62,000 nt of DNA, taken from positions 1 to 62,000 of the forward strand of contig JBBHKE010002024.1 of the NCBI GenBank assembly GCA_037447655.1. Direction: 5' to 3'. Positions within the stretch are counted from its first letter, which is position 1, and the number at the start of each line of letters is the position of its first letter. The notes under the pieces were generated by a model that made no database searches, had not been told where the DNA came from, and saw nothing but the letters and a program-made list of their open reading frames with translations. The DNA is from Zygnema cylindricum (lineage: Eukaryota > Streptophyta > Zygnematophyceae > Zygnematales > Zygnemataceae). Positions 11,431 to 23,046 of this stretch are shown here, one piece after another. A program made the translations under genes and the position numbers.

Positions 11431-12039
11431 AGTCTAACTTTAACTTCAGTTTTAATCCACACTTTTCTCTGCAATATTTTAACTTGGGAGAAGGCACTGG
11501 TTTTGTCATCATATCAGCCACCATTTCCTCATCAGATTTATATACAAGATTCACAATTTTATTCTCAACTTTTTCTCTCACAAAACTCAATCTTATGTCC
11601 ATATGTTTAGCCTTAAAATGATGTTTTGGATTAGCTGCAATTACAATGGCAGCTTGATTATCACAAAACACTTCATGCACTCCCTCCTTCATATACCCCA
11701 GTTCTTGCAACAAGGACTTGACCCACATCAACTCTTTCACAGCAGAACAAGAGGTCATGTACTCAGCCTCCACGGTAGATTGAGCAACCACATTTTGTTG
11801 CTTACTGCTCCAACAGCAAGCACCTTCCCCAACATACAACACATACCCAAAAGTGCATCTTCTCATAGGTGCGTCCCCATAACTGGCATCACTCCAAGTA
11901 ATGATGTCAGTGTGCTCCCCTCCCAAATGGAACCATAACTCTCTAGTTCCCACCAGATATCCCATGACTCTCTTGGCTGCCTCCCAGTCTCTCTTCCTAT
12001 GATCATTAAGAATCCTACTGAGTACTCCAATTGTTGCCG
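11429..12039 (-). pseudogene. RNase H domain of element I pol
   Basis: The C-terminal 178-residue open part (11965-11429) holds the copia RNase H signature in order: the TWSDASYGD aspartate, the VEAEYM glutamate, the CDNQAAI aspartate, and HMDIRLSFVRE near the end. RNase H removes the RNA strand during reverse transcription in the virus-like particle. It ends with a stop just before the polypurine tract, as in intact copia elements. It is cut off from the RT by damage at about 11966-12040. Confidence 0.88.
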
Positions 12040-13188
12040 CTATGCCGGTATGGTACAGTTCATAAAATAGATTAAACTTCCTACGACCTGTCTATGAGGA
12101 ATAAACTTCATAAACTCTCTCTCCTCAGGACTCATCTGATCATCTAAGATCATCACTCCTCCTTTTACACTCCCATCACTTACTTTTTTCAAGTCCATGG
12201 GAGTGGTACAACTGTTAACATTTTCCATTTGGAATTTCTCAAGCATATTACCTATTGCTTCTTTCTGAGTAAGTCTGATAATCTTTTTCGCCCTATCTCT
12301 CTCCATTTGAATCCCCAAAATATATCTTGCCTCCCCTAAATCCTTCATATAAAATCTGCTTCAAAGATCTTTGTTTAACTCATTGATTTTTTCCAAATAT
12401 TTACTCAACACAAGCAAATCATCTACATAAATTGCAATAAAAATGACACCATTCTCATCATCAAACATATAGATAGAATGGTCTGAGTTGATCCTGATAT
12501 ATCCCATACCGGTGAGAAACTCATTTAGTTTGTTATTCAACTGTCGCGGAGCCTGCTTTAGTCCATACAAGGACTTTATGAGCCTGTAGACTTTGTTCTC
12601 TTCTCCTTCCTCCACGAACCCATCGGGTTGCCTCATGAAAATTTCTTCCTCTAACTCACCATTAAGAAAAGCGGTCTTAATGTCCATCCGGTGTATTTCC
12701 ATGTCTTCTGCTGCTGCCAAACTAAGGAGAATCCTTATTGATGGGAACGAAACAACCGGAGAAAAGGTCTCCTCATAGTCAATCCCCTCTTTTTGGGTGA
12801 ACCCTTTCGCTACCAATCGAGCCTTATATCTCTCAATGGTATTATCTGGGTTCAGTTCTAGTTTAAATACACATTTACACCCAATAGGTTTTCTGTTTGA
12901 AGGACAATTCGCTAGTTCCCAAGTATTTGTTTCCATGATGGAGGCCATCTCATCATTTATGGCTCTAATCGATCTTCCTTTCTCTGGACTATTTTCTGCC
13001 TCCGAGTAAGATTGAGGCTCATCTGGGTGAGATAGATTAGTTACCTTATGAGCGGCCTGTTTTTCCTGTATCCTTTTGCTGTTCCTTCTCCCTCCCTCAA
13101 ACTCCGAAGCTAGAATGGATGGAAGTCTTAGATTTCTCATCAATGTCTCATCGGCTCCCCTATCCATGGAAGCCGGTTCTGGTCCCAC
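12040..13188 (-). pseudogene. reverse transcriptase of element I pol
   Basis: The open part 13188-12361 (275 aa) runs from the linker into the copia RT with the motifs [51 protein letters not shown] and the catalytic YVDDLL. The thumb continues in a second open part (12348-12040; KDLGEARYILGIQMERD, LTQKEAIGNMLEKF, QVVGSLIYFMNC). A frameshift or stop separates them near 12360, so no full RT can be made although the catalytic residues survive. Confidence 0.9.
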
Positions 13189-13611
13189 TTCATCTATCTC
13201 CTAGAAGTCCATAGGAGTATGTGAGGTTTCCGGTGAGTCTCCTGTATCTCAAATCTCCCATGAGTCTGCAATCACGGTTTCACTAATGTCCCTTTGAGGA
13301 ACGACCGAGTTCTCCTCATTTTCGGACTCAAATCTGATTCTTATCTTCTTTGTATATTTGAAGGGGTCAAATGACTTCCCTTCATCCATGATAACTAGGT
13401 GTTAGACCAAAATGATATCTTTCTTTGCTAAGTCATAGAATCTATACCCCTTAACATCCTCATCATATCCCACAAAATATTCAGGTTTTCCCTTAGCATC
13501 TAATTTCCAGTTTCAAATAGCTGAGGTAAGGACTCTATTCATAATGTAGTTGGCAAATTTCACTGCCTCTGTCTAAAATCTCTTTCATATTTTCTTGTCG
13601 GCCAACATACT
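13189..13611 (-). pseudogene. degenerate linker between integrase and RT of element I
   Basis: Fragments of the integrase C-terminal linker are readable in several frames (for example a GYDEDVKGY-type segment around 13440-13480), broken by stops. The intact counterpart is at about 42363-42917 in element V. Confidence 0.6.
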
Positions 13612-14211
13612 TCATGCACTATCTCCTAGTGTTTGATTCAACCTCTCAGCTACCCCATTTTGTTTTGTGTTATATGGTACAGTTTTTTGGTGGTGCACTC
13701 CCTCATCTCTCTGATATTCCTCAAATTGGTTAGAGGTATATTCCCCCCTATTATCACTCCTTATTCTCTTAATGGGGGTTTCATGCAACATCTCACTCCA
13801 TCCTTTATATTCTTTGAAGTAAGTTGATGGTTCAGACTTTGTTTTTAGGAAATACACTCTAGAGTATCTAGACCAGTCATGGATTATTGTCAACATAAAC
13901 CTCTTTCCTCCAACCAAAGGTACTTTTATAAGTCCCCAAATATCTATGTGGACAAAATCTAGTAATTTCTCACCTTTATATGTGGCGACTTTGGGAAAAG
14001 GAAGTGTGTGAGCCTTACCTTGAGCACAGCCACTACAATCATCCATCATTTCATTATCCCCAAACTGAATGCCTTCTACTAACCCAAGCTTTTTCATTTC
14101 CCTCAACCTATCAAAATGCACATGCCCCAATTGCTTATGCCAGATCATCAACTTAGGAACACCAACATAGTAAGCATTTTTCTTTTCATTACTCAGGTTA
14201 AGCCTAAACAT
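13612..14211 (-). pseudogene. integrase of element I
   Basis: 199 open residues. The zinc-binding HHCC region is present (WHKQLGHVHFDRL then CSGCAQGK). The DDE catalytic triad is readable: aspartate in HIDIWG, aspartate in RSDNRGE, glutamate in NGVAERLNQTL. Integrase inserts the cDNA into the genome. The frame stops after the NQTLGDSA segment, earlier than in element V, so the C-terminal domain is cut off. Confidence 0.9.
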
Positions 14212-14214
14212 TCC

Positions 14215-14691
14215 TTAGCTACCCTTATCTGCCGTGAAGTAAACTTCATCCCCATACTTAGTTGTAAAGACTCCCTTTTTACTGAAGGTATCAAACTCCT
14301 TGTCATCTAACACACACGTAGAGGCAAGATTTTTACTCAGCTGATGAATGTAGAGTACATCTGAGAATGTAAGTGTAGAAGTCTTACCCTCCACTACGAC
14401 TTTCATATCTACTCACCCCATTAGATTTGTAGTAACCACTCTCCCATCCCCATACTTTATCTCTACAGTAGGGATCTTTCTTAGCTTAGTGAAAAGTTCC
14501 TTATCACGGCAAATATGCATGGATGCACTTGAGTGAATGATCCACCTTTTCTTTGGCGCTTCCCAAATTGCTCTAAGGGCACACTTCTGTCTCCGAGGGA
14601 TCTCTTTCTCCTCCAGACTCTCGTCAAGAAGAAGCTCCCCATCCTCCTCCGAGGACTCATCCTCACTTTCTCGTGTCACTTTTGTGACCAC
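14215..14691 (-). pseudogene. aspartic protease of element I, active site lost
   Basis: Two open parts (14691-14413 and 14406-14215) cover the protease and the following region. At the active site the family DSGAS motif reads HSSAS (WIIHSSASMH), so the catalytic aspartate is gone. Downstream EIKYGDGRVVTTNLMG and the SDVLYIHQLSKNL segment match the same positions in elements II, V and VI. The protease would cut Gag-Pol. Confidence 0.85.
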
Positions 14692-14700
14692 AAGTGCTTT

Positions 14701-15749
14701 TTACTTCCCTCCGAAAGAACTCCCTCCATGGTTCTCTTGGAGCCTTAGCTTCGACAGCTTAGCACAATCTGCTATGAAGTGTCCCAGCTTTTTGCAAAAA
14801 TGACAAAGACGCTTTGGGGGCCTCGATCCTCCATAATGATCTCTTTCCCCTTTGTACGATTTGTTCACGTCCTTCCCCCATCGGTCCCCTCTAGCTGCTA
14901 GAGCTTGAATGCTCTCTCCTCCTCTCCTAATCTCCATTGTGTTTTCCTGCACAAGTATCATCCGGACCACTGTGTTCCATTTACATGAACTATCTGGCAT
15001 TCCCTTTAACTATGAGGCATTTCCTGTACGCGGTACACTATGTTCTCGTACTCATCTGGTAGCTTCATGATAAGAGTGTTGACTTTCATTTTCATTGTAC
15101 CTCTCCACCCGGCACTTTCCATCTCCATACACAAACAACAAAGATCATTACAGTAAACTAATATCTTTCCTCCTTTGTAATTGTAACTCACTAGCTTTTG
15201 CTCAGCCAACTGGAACTCCTGAATAGTTCCAACTATATAGATCTCCACCAAACTCACCCACAACTCCTCGGCCTTGTAAATGTGAAGATGAGGGGTGGCC
15301 AAAGCTTGAGTGAGGTGCCTCAAAATGAAGTTCTTGGCAGCCATGTTTACATCCTCCCACATTTGAGTATCATTCTCCGCGGTCTTCACGGTCGTCGCTC
15401 CCAGTACAATGGCATTAAGAGTGAGGGGTGTTGTTTTTAGAAAGCTTTAGTCCTCTTTATGCCTCAGCTGTGAGAGAGAGCTGTTCAGGACTTAAGCTAT
15501 TTTTGGTTGAGTTCGGTTTGCTGCACGAAACCTCACTCCTCAAAATCCTGGTGGAGTTCGCGAAGGTGGACGTTTCACTTGTCCATTGACGATACCCCAA
15601 TATCGTTTTTTCGCACAAAGCTCTCATCATCATGGCTTCCCAATAGATGAACCCAGAATTAGATAGATGAAATCTTCCCAATAGATGAATCCATTGAAGG
15701 TGGGCACCCTAGAGGGTGGGCCTATAACCTGCAATTGTGTGTCCTCCAT
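14701..15749 (-). pseudogene. gag of element I
   Basis: The start codon (15749-15747) lies in the 5' LTR, 20 nt before its end, and reading passes through the primer binding site (LQVIGPPSR). A local duplication around FIYWE (about 15630-15690) shifts the frame. Later open parts are 15389-15006 and 15000-14701; the second holds the nucleocapsid zinc knuckle CHFCKKLGHFIADC. Gag forms the virus-like particle and binds RNA. Several frameshifts make this copy non-functional. Confidence 0.85.
15715..15729 (-). promoter_or_regulatory. half-tRNA primer binding site of element I
   Basis: In element orientation GGTTATAGGCCCACC follows the LTR directly. It differs at one base from GGTTATGGGCCCACC in II, V and VIII, which is complementary to the anticodon arm of plant initiator tRNA-Met as I recall that sequence. 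Confidence 0.75.
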
Positions 15750-16745
15750 TGGACTACAGAATACAGGCAGCCTCTAGATAGTATTTAACTAACCCACTTC
15801 AAGCCACAACCACAGCTGTCCAGCAAGGCAAACTGACAGTTTGACTGCAACCCTGTGTAGCCTGGACTCCCTTGAGTCTGTAGCAAAAAGAATCACTGAA
15901 AACAGCCAATTACCCGATATGTTATGTGGTGGCAAAGATGCCAATTTATACAAAACTCCCAAGTGAGAGGTGACCGTCTAAAATATTCTAAGTCCTACAT
16001 CTCTCTCACAAACCTTATCTACTAAAGTACGCTCCAATCAAAATACTGTAAAGTACCAAAAAGTAGTGTTGCCGATGAACTTTATGTACGGCCTCTGTAC
16101 GACAAGGCCAAAGAGTAGACGCGTGTCGCCGTTTGAGTCGTCCTTTTGTCATCCGGGATCCCCGCTGCTCAATTCAAACCTGCCACGTATCGCTAGGTCA
16201 CGCCACGTCACGCCACGTCTGAAAACCGCCAAAGTGACCATTCCGGGACTTCGGTGACGATTAGCGCCGTCAGATGAAGACCGGCTTTTAATGTACGCCA
16301 TTGAAATTAATGTCCGATTCATTTATTTGTGCGGCGGATTTGATGTACGTACTGAATCTGTTATTTCTCTATGTTTCCTTTACACAATTACGTTAATCGA
16401 TTTAATGTTTTATTCAATGTTTTAATTAATATCGTACCTTATGTGATGTAACGAACTTCTACGACAGACCAGTTAGAGATGACGGCTACGCCACGCTCTG
16501 CCGGTCGAAAGTTCGAGTCCTACCGGGCTCAACCTTTTGTTGAGAGTGACTTAGGTCACTCTTAAGTCCTGCCTATGGGGCTGAAGCAGCCATGGCTCCA
16601 CCTGCCTCTCTATCCTTCAGTGACTAAAACAAGTGTGGGGAGTAGAGTGAAGAGGTGGAGGCAGGTTGCTTGCGTTTTTACTTTTCGTGCTTTTACTAAT
16701 AAATTCAGACCTAGAAAATACCTTATAAATCTAATAATTTCAACA
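15730..16745 (-). repeat. 5' LTR of element I
   Basis: 1016 bp. A TATA-like TTGTATAAATTGG (15941-15953, minus strand) is a likely core promoter. The U3 part contains the antisense tRNA-like module and the shared CCATGG block near 16590. Many substitutions against 10400-11415 point to an old insertion. Confidence 0.92.
16464..16533 (+). other. tRNA-like module in the element I 5' LTR (antisense)
   Basis: GACAGACCAGTTAGAG-type D-arm/A-box, then a B-box-like GTTCGAGTCC at 16511-16520, then CTACCGGGCTCAACC. It is better preserved than the copy at 11132-11203. Confidence 0.62.
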
Positions 16746-17878
16746 AAAGTAACCCAAAGGGATCGGTGACCTTTAGAGTTGGATTGAGAGTAATCGGAGG
16801 TTCTCCGTAGCTCGTCATTGATTGTTGGATCATTTTATATCGAGTGCATTTCGTCTAAGAGGCAAGTTAATGAAAACATACAATAAAGACAAAGTTTTTA
16901 TTGTGTTCAAGGTTTGGGTAACAACGCTAGCTCCTGTCGATTTGACAAATAGGCAAATCTTTGTTGTGATAAAGTACGTGAAAGAGTGTATTTTTTTGAC
17001 AAACATTTATAAAATTCAGGAGAGTAACATATACACATGTGCACGTGTGGCAACCCTAACTCAATAACAACTTTCTATGTTGAAATTTTGTTTTACGAGT
17101 AGTGTATTCGAGAGACAAATCGCTCCGTTGATCACCCAAGTCTTGCCTTCAATACACCAAAAACATATAATTTGCACTTTGAAAATGCGATTTTCTCGCT
17201 TTTATATACGTATGGTCCACGTGAGAGGGATGGTTCTACAATAAAAAAAAAATACGCAAGAATTCGGAACATCGTTTTACAAATAACTTCAATATTTGCG
17301 TAGATATCGAGTATCGTACCATCAATAGAAAGTATTTTTCTAGTGCAACACTTTTTAAATGCCATTCATATTTCTTTACCCACGTTAGTACCACCGTGCA
17401 GTCGTAAAAAAAACAAGCAAGTTTCCTCACAATTGACCAAAACGCAGATTGGAGATATTCGTTCATTTTTTATATCACGATTCTCACCGAAGCCAAAAAT
17501 GTCGGAAACCTCGAAACCCACCACTTGTTATACTTTGTACAGTTTAAACATCCCTATCGCATTTCAGCGAGCCAAGCCTCCTTTCTAACTTAAAAAGAAC
17601 GTTGTTATATGACCATCTTGTATTTCACAGCTCCTCCACGCCGACCAACGTATACGGATTATCTTTGGAGATTTACTTACTCTGTATACGCCTCCTCTAC
17701 ACAAACCTTGGTGTTGCACATTTAGATGAGGGTATAACGACTTTAGGTTGCCTTATTTGAGAGCCTTTTTTTGGTCAACCACGTAGATGGTGATGCGTAG
17801 CTAGGAGACCTTTCCCACAGTGACGGCCTTTCAAAGATGTTGACTCACAAGTGGCTTTTACAATCTTGATTCGTTATT
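16746..17878. other. non-coding stretch, no gene recognised
   Basis: Only short open frames without motifs on either strand. I see no repeat shared with other parts of the window. Confidence 0.5.
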
Positions 17879-19110
17879 TTGCATAACGCTATCCATAAGT
17901 TGTGCATAATTTGCCACAATTGGTTTCTCGTTTGTCTTCTATCAAGGATTTTGTTACTAATCTTTTGGGTATGCTTCCCCACCTCGCTGGTGATGGGATG
18001 TTTGATTTTTTGGAGGGACCGTTTGCCCATCAACAAGCTAGCCTTCCAAACTTTAATGGTCGTATAGGTTTGATTTCCTTAGCCAACATTGCGCTAGCAA
18101 CATATTTAGGTAACCGGGCTCTAGCGGGGCATACCTTTACTTTTTATTTAGTACAAGTTCTACCTTAAGATGTCAATAAGGTGGAGGATGGTTTCTTCCC
18201 ATTTCAATAAGCCGTCCTTTCGACTCTTGTATTACTTCCTCTCGACGTTGGAAACCTAGCTCTATCCTTTCAATCTCTCATTCCTAACACAAACTTCCAA
18301 CTACATCAATGCATACCTGGGTTAGACGTCGTCGTTGAATATGAAAACCTCTTAGAGGCGCTACTTTTCGCTCAATCGCTTGTTTGTTTGAGTTTGTGTT
18401 ATAGGGCAGGTGGTGGCCACAAGCCACACTAACCTTTTCGACAATCTGTTAGCATTTTCTTTACGCTTACGTTTGGGTTTGCCTCAAATTTTTATTTTAG
18501 AGAAGCCCTATTGTGTGGGTAACCAACTTAATGATGTTGAAGGAGCAGATTTACTTTGCCAATCACATGGTGGTGAACATATTATCGCGCATGATTTGGT
18601 GCGAGATGGCGTTGTTATCGTTGGTGTTGAAGTGGGCTACACCGTCATACACAAGTTTTCTCATATACTCCCCACCCCCCCCCCCCCCCCCCCACCCCCC
18701 CCCCCCCCCCCCCAGTCTAAGGGTTTTCAAAGACCTTGAGTCGACTTGGTTTTCCTCCATGGTGTTGGGGATACCCTTGGCGTTATGGTCCTCATGGGTC
18801 CGACTAGGACACATATTTCATCTCACGCGGCTTTGCATACAGGTGTGGCGGTTTAAGACGCAACAGCTACCAAGGAAAGAAATCACGCTCACTAACAGAA
18901 GTCGGGTCAATTTGTCCCATTTGCGGTAAAGATCTTAAGATCTTTGGACAAGTCATTTGGCAATTCCTCGACAGTGTGCGCAAAAAATGTTGGAATACAA
19001 GGGTTTGTGGAGTCCTCTAGCGAGCCTTTGGCTGCCTTCTACTGTCGATGTGTATCAATTGCCCTTTCGGCAAGCCCAAGGTGCGACCTTCCTTCAATAA
19101 AGCTTAGTGG
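17879..19110 (+). pseudogene. relic resembling the C-terminal part of a non-LTR (LINE-like) reverse transcriptase
   Basis: Pieces in several frames line up in the order of a family I recognise from LINE-like RT C-termini. First comes a segment of the GGLGL-SLA-xA-AYLG type (FNGRIGLISLANIALATYLG, about 18050-18110). Then come SLRLRLGLP and a cysteine/histidine cluster (C..N-LNDVEGADLLC-x-HGGEHIIAHDLVRD, 18450-18610), which resembles the CxCG/GDHxLxC/GGxxxxRHDxxRD zinc-binding domain. Last comes a GQFVPFAV segment near 18905. Frameshifts and a 44-bp C tract interrupt it. No YXDD-type catalytic core is in view. The family assignment is from memory and moderate. Confidence 0.4.
18670..18713 (+). 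repeat. poly-C tract with two A interruptions
   Basis: 44 bases of C broken only by two A residues. It lies inside the LINE-like relic and produces long proline or glycine runs in shadow frames. Confidence 0.95.
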
Positions 19111-19526
19111 CAGATGACAGGCGGATCTTCGAGAACTTTCATCAAGGACCCTATCCTCATCCATGATATGCGTGGTTGTGGACCTCAACCTATTTGTTGG
19201 TAGGCTTGTCTCTTTTTGTAGGCCGTCAACTTTGGTAAAATATGTTTTGGATTAGTACTCTTTTATTTGTTTTAATGTTTTATAATTAGCTTGCATCGTT
19301 GCGGCATCTGTACTCTTTAAATATTCCGTCAGTTTCAAGCATTTTGTACACATATGCTTTTAGTATCGCTATTTTTGCAACAAAGAATTCTTTTGCCCAA
19401 CCCGTTGGTCCTTAATTATAGGCGGTCTTGCTCCTTACCATGCGGTTTACGGGAGAGAATTAAGTTTTTGCCTGCCTTGAAGCCACGTACAACGGAAACG
19501 TTTTTCCCAAAAATTGCATAGAAGTA

Positions 19527-19742
19527 CACTGTGTATCGCTATTAGGGTTAATAATTTTTTCGCCACTTCAAACATCTTTTCTCCGTACACACATGTCGGA
19601 TTGTGGATCTGACGGCTGCGATTGAAAGATAAAATTTTCAGCTTCCGATTGGCGGTGCAGATTGAAAATTAGACAGGTGTACACGTAGAAAATATGTTTT
19701 AAGTGGCAAAAAAAACATTAACACTAATAACGATTCACGGTG
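19527..19742. mobile_element. TA-flanked short inverted-repeat element (MITE), 216 bp
   Basis: Starts CACTGTGTATCGCTATTAG after TA (19525-19526) and ends with the reverse complement CTAATAACGATTCACGGTG before TA (19743-19744). Same terminal motif as 1953-3252 and 54055-55064. No coding capacity. Confidence 0.75.
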
Positions 19743-19744
19743 TA

Positions 19745-20985
19745 CTGCTCCATTTAACTGTGTCTCGCACAGTACACCGATGGCAGATAAATCAAGTTGC
19801 ACCGTATCGCATCGGAAGATCGTTTCGATTTCCAGCCAATACATATCGCCTATTACACATCGTCTATCCGTGTATCGCATTACAATCCTAAGCGATTCAT
19901 CCAGGTTTCCTATTCTGATAATTTACCCATCGCGAGGAACGCAATAGTTTTTGTCCCTTTAAAACGAACGGATGACGATACTTTCCGTATTTACTATTGA
20001 CTATCGACCGACACTTCATTCTGATTGGCTTTTGAAAACGTCACGAAAGTGTAAAGAAGACCCTGACTGGATTAAAAAATGATGAATATCCGTACTGTAA
20101 CGTCTTTGTTTTGCTCATCCTTAACCGTCGCAATACCGCAAACAATGAGCTGGATTCCCACGGGCGATCCGATCTGGTGTGCACACAAAGGCACATGATG
20201 AAAATTCAGCATTTGGCCGCCCTTTTGGATATTAATGCCTGATACGACAATCAGACGATGCTCAGGCTTTTATTGCCGGATATCTGTACGGATTTCCATG
20301 TGGCCAAGTAGCCAACGTGTACATGTTTATGTTTTTGTTCCATTTAAGTCGACAGTACGGTAGTCGGCTTTCGTCAAAAGAAAACAAATAAAAAAATGAT
20401 GCGTCAAAAGTTATATTGATTATGGCCATCGTGTCCTTTCCTAGTCAGGAAAGTGCGTCGTTTCTTTTGAGTTTTTGTCCTTATTTGCTTCCCCGGACGC
20501 TCCAGTAGGATGCCACTTGGCAGCTTGCGGTAAATCGATGGACTTCGCCAGGATTTTTCACCACAGGTTCGATCCGAGGCACATTACATAATGCTGATTT
20601 TTTCCGGATTTCGAGGAGAATCAGATTCTTTGCGCTCGGATCCACGTCATAATGCACATCATCCAGAAAATAAATAAAAGAGGATTTGATTTCGTATTCG
20701 GAACAAATATGACATCTCCTTCAAACTATTCAAACCAAGCCCGGTTTCACACGTGCAATATATTATATTATAACATGATATATGCATCATATCAAGGGTA
20801 ATCACATGTGTGTCACTCGCACTTGAAGGTATCGCAGCGACATATTTATTTCGAAAACAATTCACACGGCCGACGCAGGTTTACTGTAACAAAACTGCGG
20901 CAACCACATATAAATAAAATGGTTGCGCGTAGCTAGTTACTCACTTCACGTGAGCTCCACTGTGAAAGCACACACCGACAATGTG
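19745..20985. other. non-coding stretch
   Basis: No supported gene on either strand and no recognisable repeat. The short open frames lack motifs. Confidence 0.45.
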
Positions 20986-21156
20986 AATCAATGTGAAGTA
21001 CTTTTTCAATGTAAGAATGTTGATTCATAAATAGTGTGGTTGAATCAATGTGAAGTATGTTGTCAATGTGGGAATGCTGATTCGTAAATAGTGTGGCAAA
21101 ATCAATTTGAAGTACGTTTTCAATGTAAGAATGCTGATTCATAAATAGTGTGGCTT
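20986..21156 (+). repeat. tandem repeat, three units of 57 bp
   Basis: Units start at 20986, 21043 and 21100, each beginning AATCAAT(G/T)TGAAGTA and ending ATAGTGTGG plus three to four bases. Unit length is exact. The unit is a multiple of three, so the minus strand reads as a repeat peptide, probably incidental. Confidence 0.9.
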
Positions 21157-21207
21157 CATTTGGTCGCACGTGACGACGCGTCATTTTAGTTTCATTGATA
21201 TTTATAC

Positions 21208-21655
21208 CATAGTTCAAAAGTAGGTGAAAGTACGCCATACAATATGCCTATTGTACGCAAAACATAAAATATGGCCTTAAGATCCATATTGTATTGGTCG
21301 CAAAATGAAAAAAAATAGTAACAGGGTTGAGTTGCACATCGATCGATAGAGAATAAAACGTCATGTCTAAATTTTGAAAAACATTTCGACAATTTTTTTT
21401 TTTTTTGTGAGTTTTGAGGTATTTTTTATTTAAACCGTCAGATTCGGGCGATCGGACGGTCGCTAATCAAAGTAGCGATCTAAGAGGATCACATGAAAAG
21501 CCCATAACTTAACTTACGATAGGACTATCGTCAGATTTGGAAGATCGGACGGTCGCTGATCAAAGTAAAGATTTAAGAAGATCACATGAAAAGCCCATAA
21601 CACAACTTACGATAAAGGCGCGGCCTAGAATAGAAACGCCTACTTTTGAACTATG
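21208..21655 (+). mobile_element. minisatellite-bearing inverted-repeat transposon, copy B (two 93-bp units)
   Basis: The left end CATAGTTCAAAAGTAGG and the right end CCTACTTTTGAACTATG are perfect inverted repeats. The 93-bp units start at 21436 and 21529. The 8-bp flanks (ATTTATAC and GTTTTAAC) match at five of eight positions, so a target duplication may have decayed. Confidence 0.8.
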
Positions 21656-21956
21656 GTTTTAACCGCCTACATAAGGTTCACGGTGAGCTGCTTTTTACAC
21701 CTGCGATGAGTTCGTAGAGATTAGCTAAAACGCTTGTTTACTAAACGTGTGAAGCCGCCCTAATTCAAGGCAGAAAATATCAAAGCATCTTGTCTTTTCC
21801 GGATATCGTAGCGGGCTACTTGCGAATCTTTTCGTAAATCTTCACCTTCCCTTCAGGGCGCCAGGTCACCAGTCCGTTTCAAATTTTGCTGATTTTTTTT
21901 GTTTGTTTCCTTCGGCAGTTCCTTCCGCCAGGTACAGTGTGAATCGCACGACAATA

Positions 21957-22075
21957 TAATACAGTACAGTATAGTACAGTACAGTACAGTACTGTAATGT
22001 ACAGTACTATAGAGTACTGTACTGTAATGTACTTTACTGTACTTTACAGTGCATTATAGTACTGTACTGTAGAGA
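21957..22075. repeat. GTACA/TGTAC simple repeat, partly palindromic
   Basis: Irregular repeats of AGTAC and TGTAC, first on one strand then as reverse complement (TACAGTACTGTA), able to form hairpins. Shorter copies occur near 57302 and 57490. Confidence 0.85.
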
Positions 22076-22079
22076 AAAA

Positions 22080-23046
22080 AAATGTTATCAACGCTTTCTT
22101 TGGGTTCGATGACTTTGAACAAAACATTACTACTAATTAAAATACAAAACAATCAATTTCGATACACCGTCCCGTGGTGAAGACCCTGCTCAGATTTTCC
22201 TCGAGAAACGTAACGAATCTTACAACCTGACAAACCGTATCTCGTCACGTGATTGTGACGTATCTTGGCGTCAGCTGCTCAGAAGTGACCAGCTTTTTAC
22301 ACTACTGCAGTCAACACCTAATTTCTGCTTTTAGGTCCTAGTCTCAGGTACGGTTCAGGTATGGTTTTACTTTTGTCTTATTATCATGCGGCAAGCCTGA
22401 GGGTGTGTCCCCATGTGTTCAAGTAAGGGTTTTTTCCCGTCGTTTTCACAGAAAATGGGACTTGCAACGAGAAAATATTACGCCGTACGAAAAATGGGCA
22501 AAAACACAAGTACATTTTGCGTCTTCTTGGAACTTGGAGGGTACGACAATTTGGCGTTATTATCATCGCGACCCACTTCCAGCTCATCTTCACACGCACT
22601 AGAATCAAATCGCGACCTGATTTTAATCAAAATACTACCCTATTGACGAATAGAAAACTTGGATTGCGCGTGTCTAACGCTTTGGAAAAAAATTGCACGA
22701 AGGAAAGTACACGCTTTTTTTTTCACTGCTCGTCACGCGCATGCACATAAGAAAATGACAAACATGTACGGAGAAAATTTTCCAGGGGTCTCGGACCTCC
22801 ATTTTCCTTCATGGGTCCTTTGCAAAATATTACGTCGTCCTCGTCTCTCCCCCACTTTCTCACTCGACCACTCCTCTTTCTCTCATATTTGCACGAGATG
22901 CAGCAATAATAGTATCAAATGAAAGATTTTTTTTTCATTTTTTTTAACATTTTTGGTCTAAGTTTGATGGCATATCGAATGATAAAAGATAAGAAAACGA
23001 AATCGGGAAGCCATGGCGGAAAATGTCACGAATACCTACCAATTTG
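22080..23046. other. non-coding stretch, one weak protein-like fragment
   Basis: No gene is supported. The frame at 22455-22545 contains KYYAVRKMGKNTSTF, which faintly recalls the start of the viroplasmin-type domain of RNase H1, but it lacks the conserved TW-EC-Q continuation. I do not call it. Confidence 0.4.

Larger units (their letters stand above)
10400..16745 (-). mobile_element. copia retrotransposon, element I
   Basis: A 6.35-kb Ty1/copia element on the minus strand: 5' LTR 15730-16745, gag, protease, integrase, RT, RNase H, 3' LTR 10400-11415. The gene order with integrase before RT defines copia (Pseudoviridae-type). All genes carry stops or frameshifts, and the protease active-site aspartate is lost, so it cannot act alone. 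The flanking 5 bases (GTCAC left, AAAGT right) do not match, which suggests recombination or old damage. Confidence 0.92.

Noticed and set aside
18563-18814. Glycine-rich minus-strand frame
   Set aside because: Produced by the poly-C tract at 18670-18713.
22413-22646. KYYAVRKMGKNTSTF resembling the viroplasmin-type domain of RNase H1
   Set aside because: Only about a dozen residues fit; the conserved tryptophan, cysteine and following residues are absent and the frame ends soon after.
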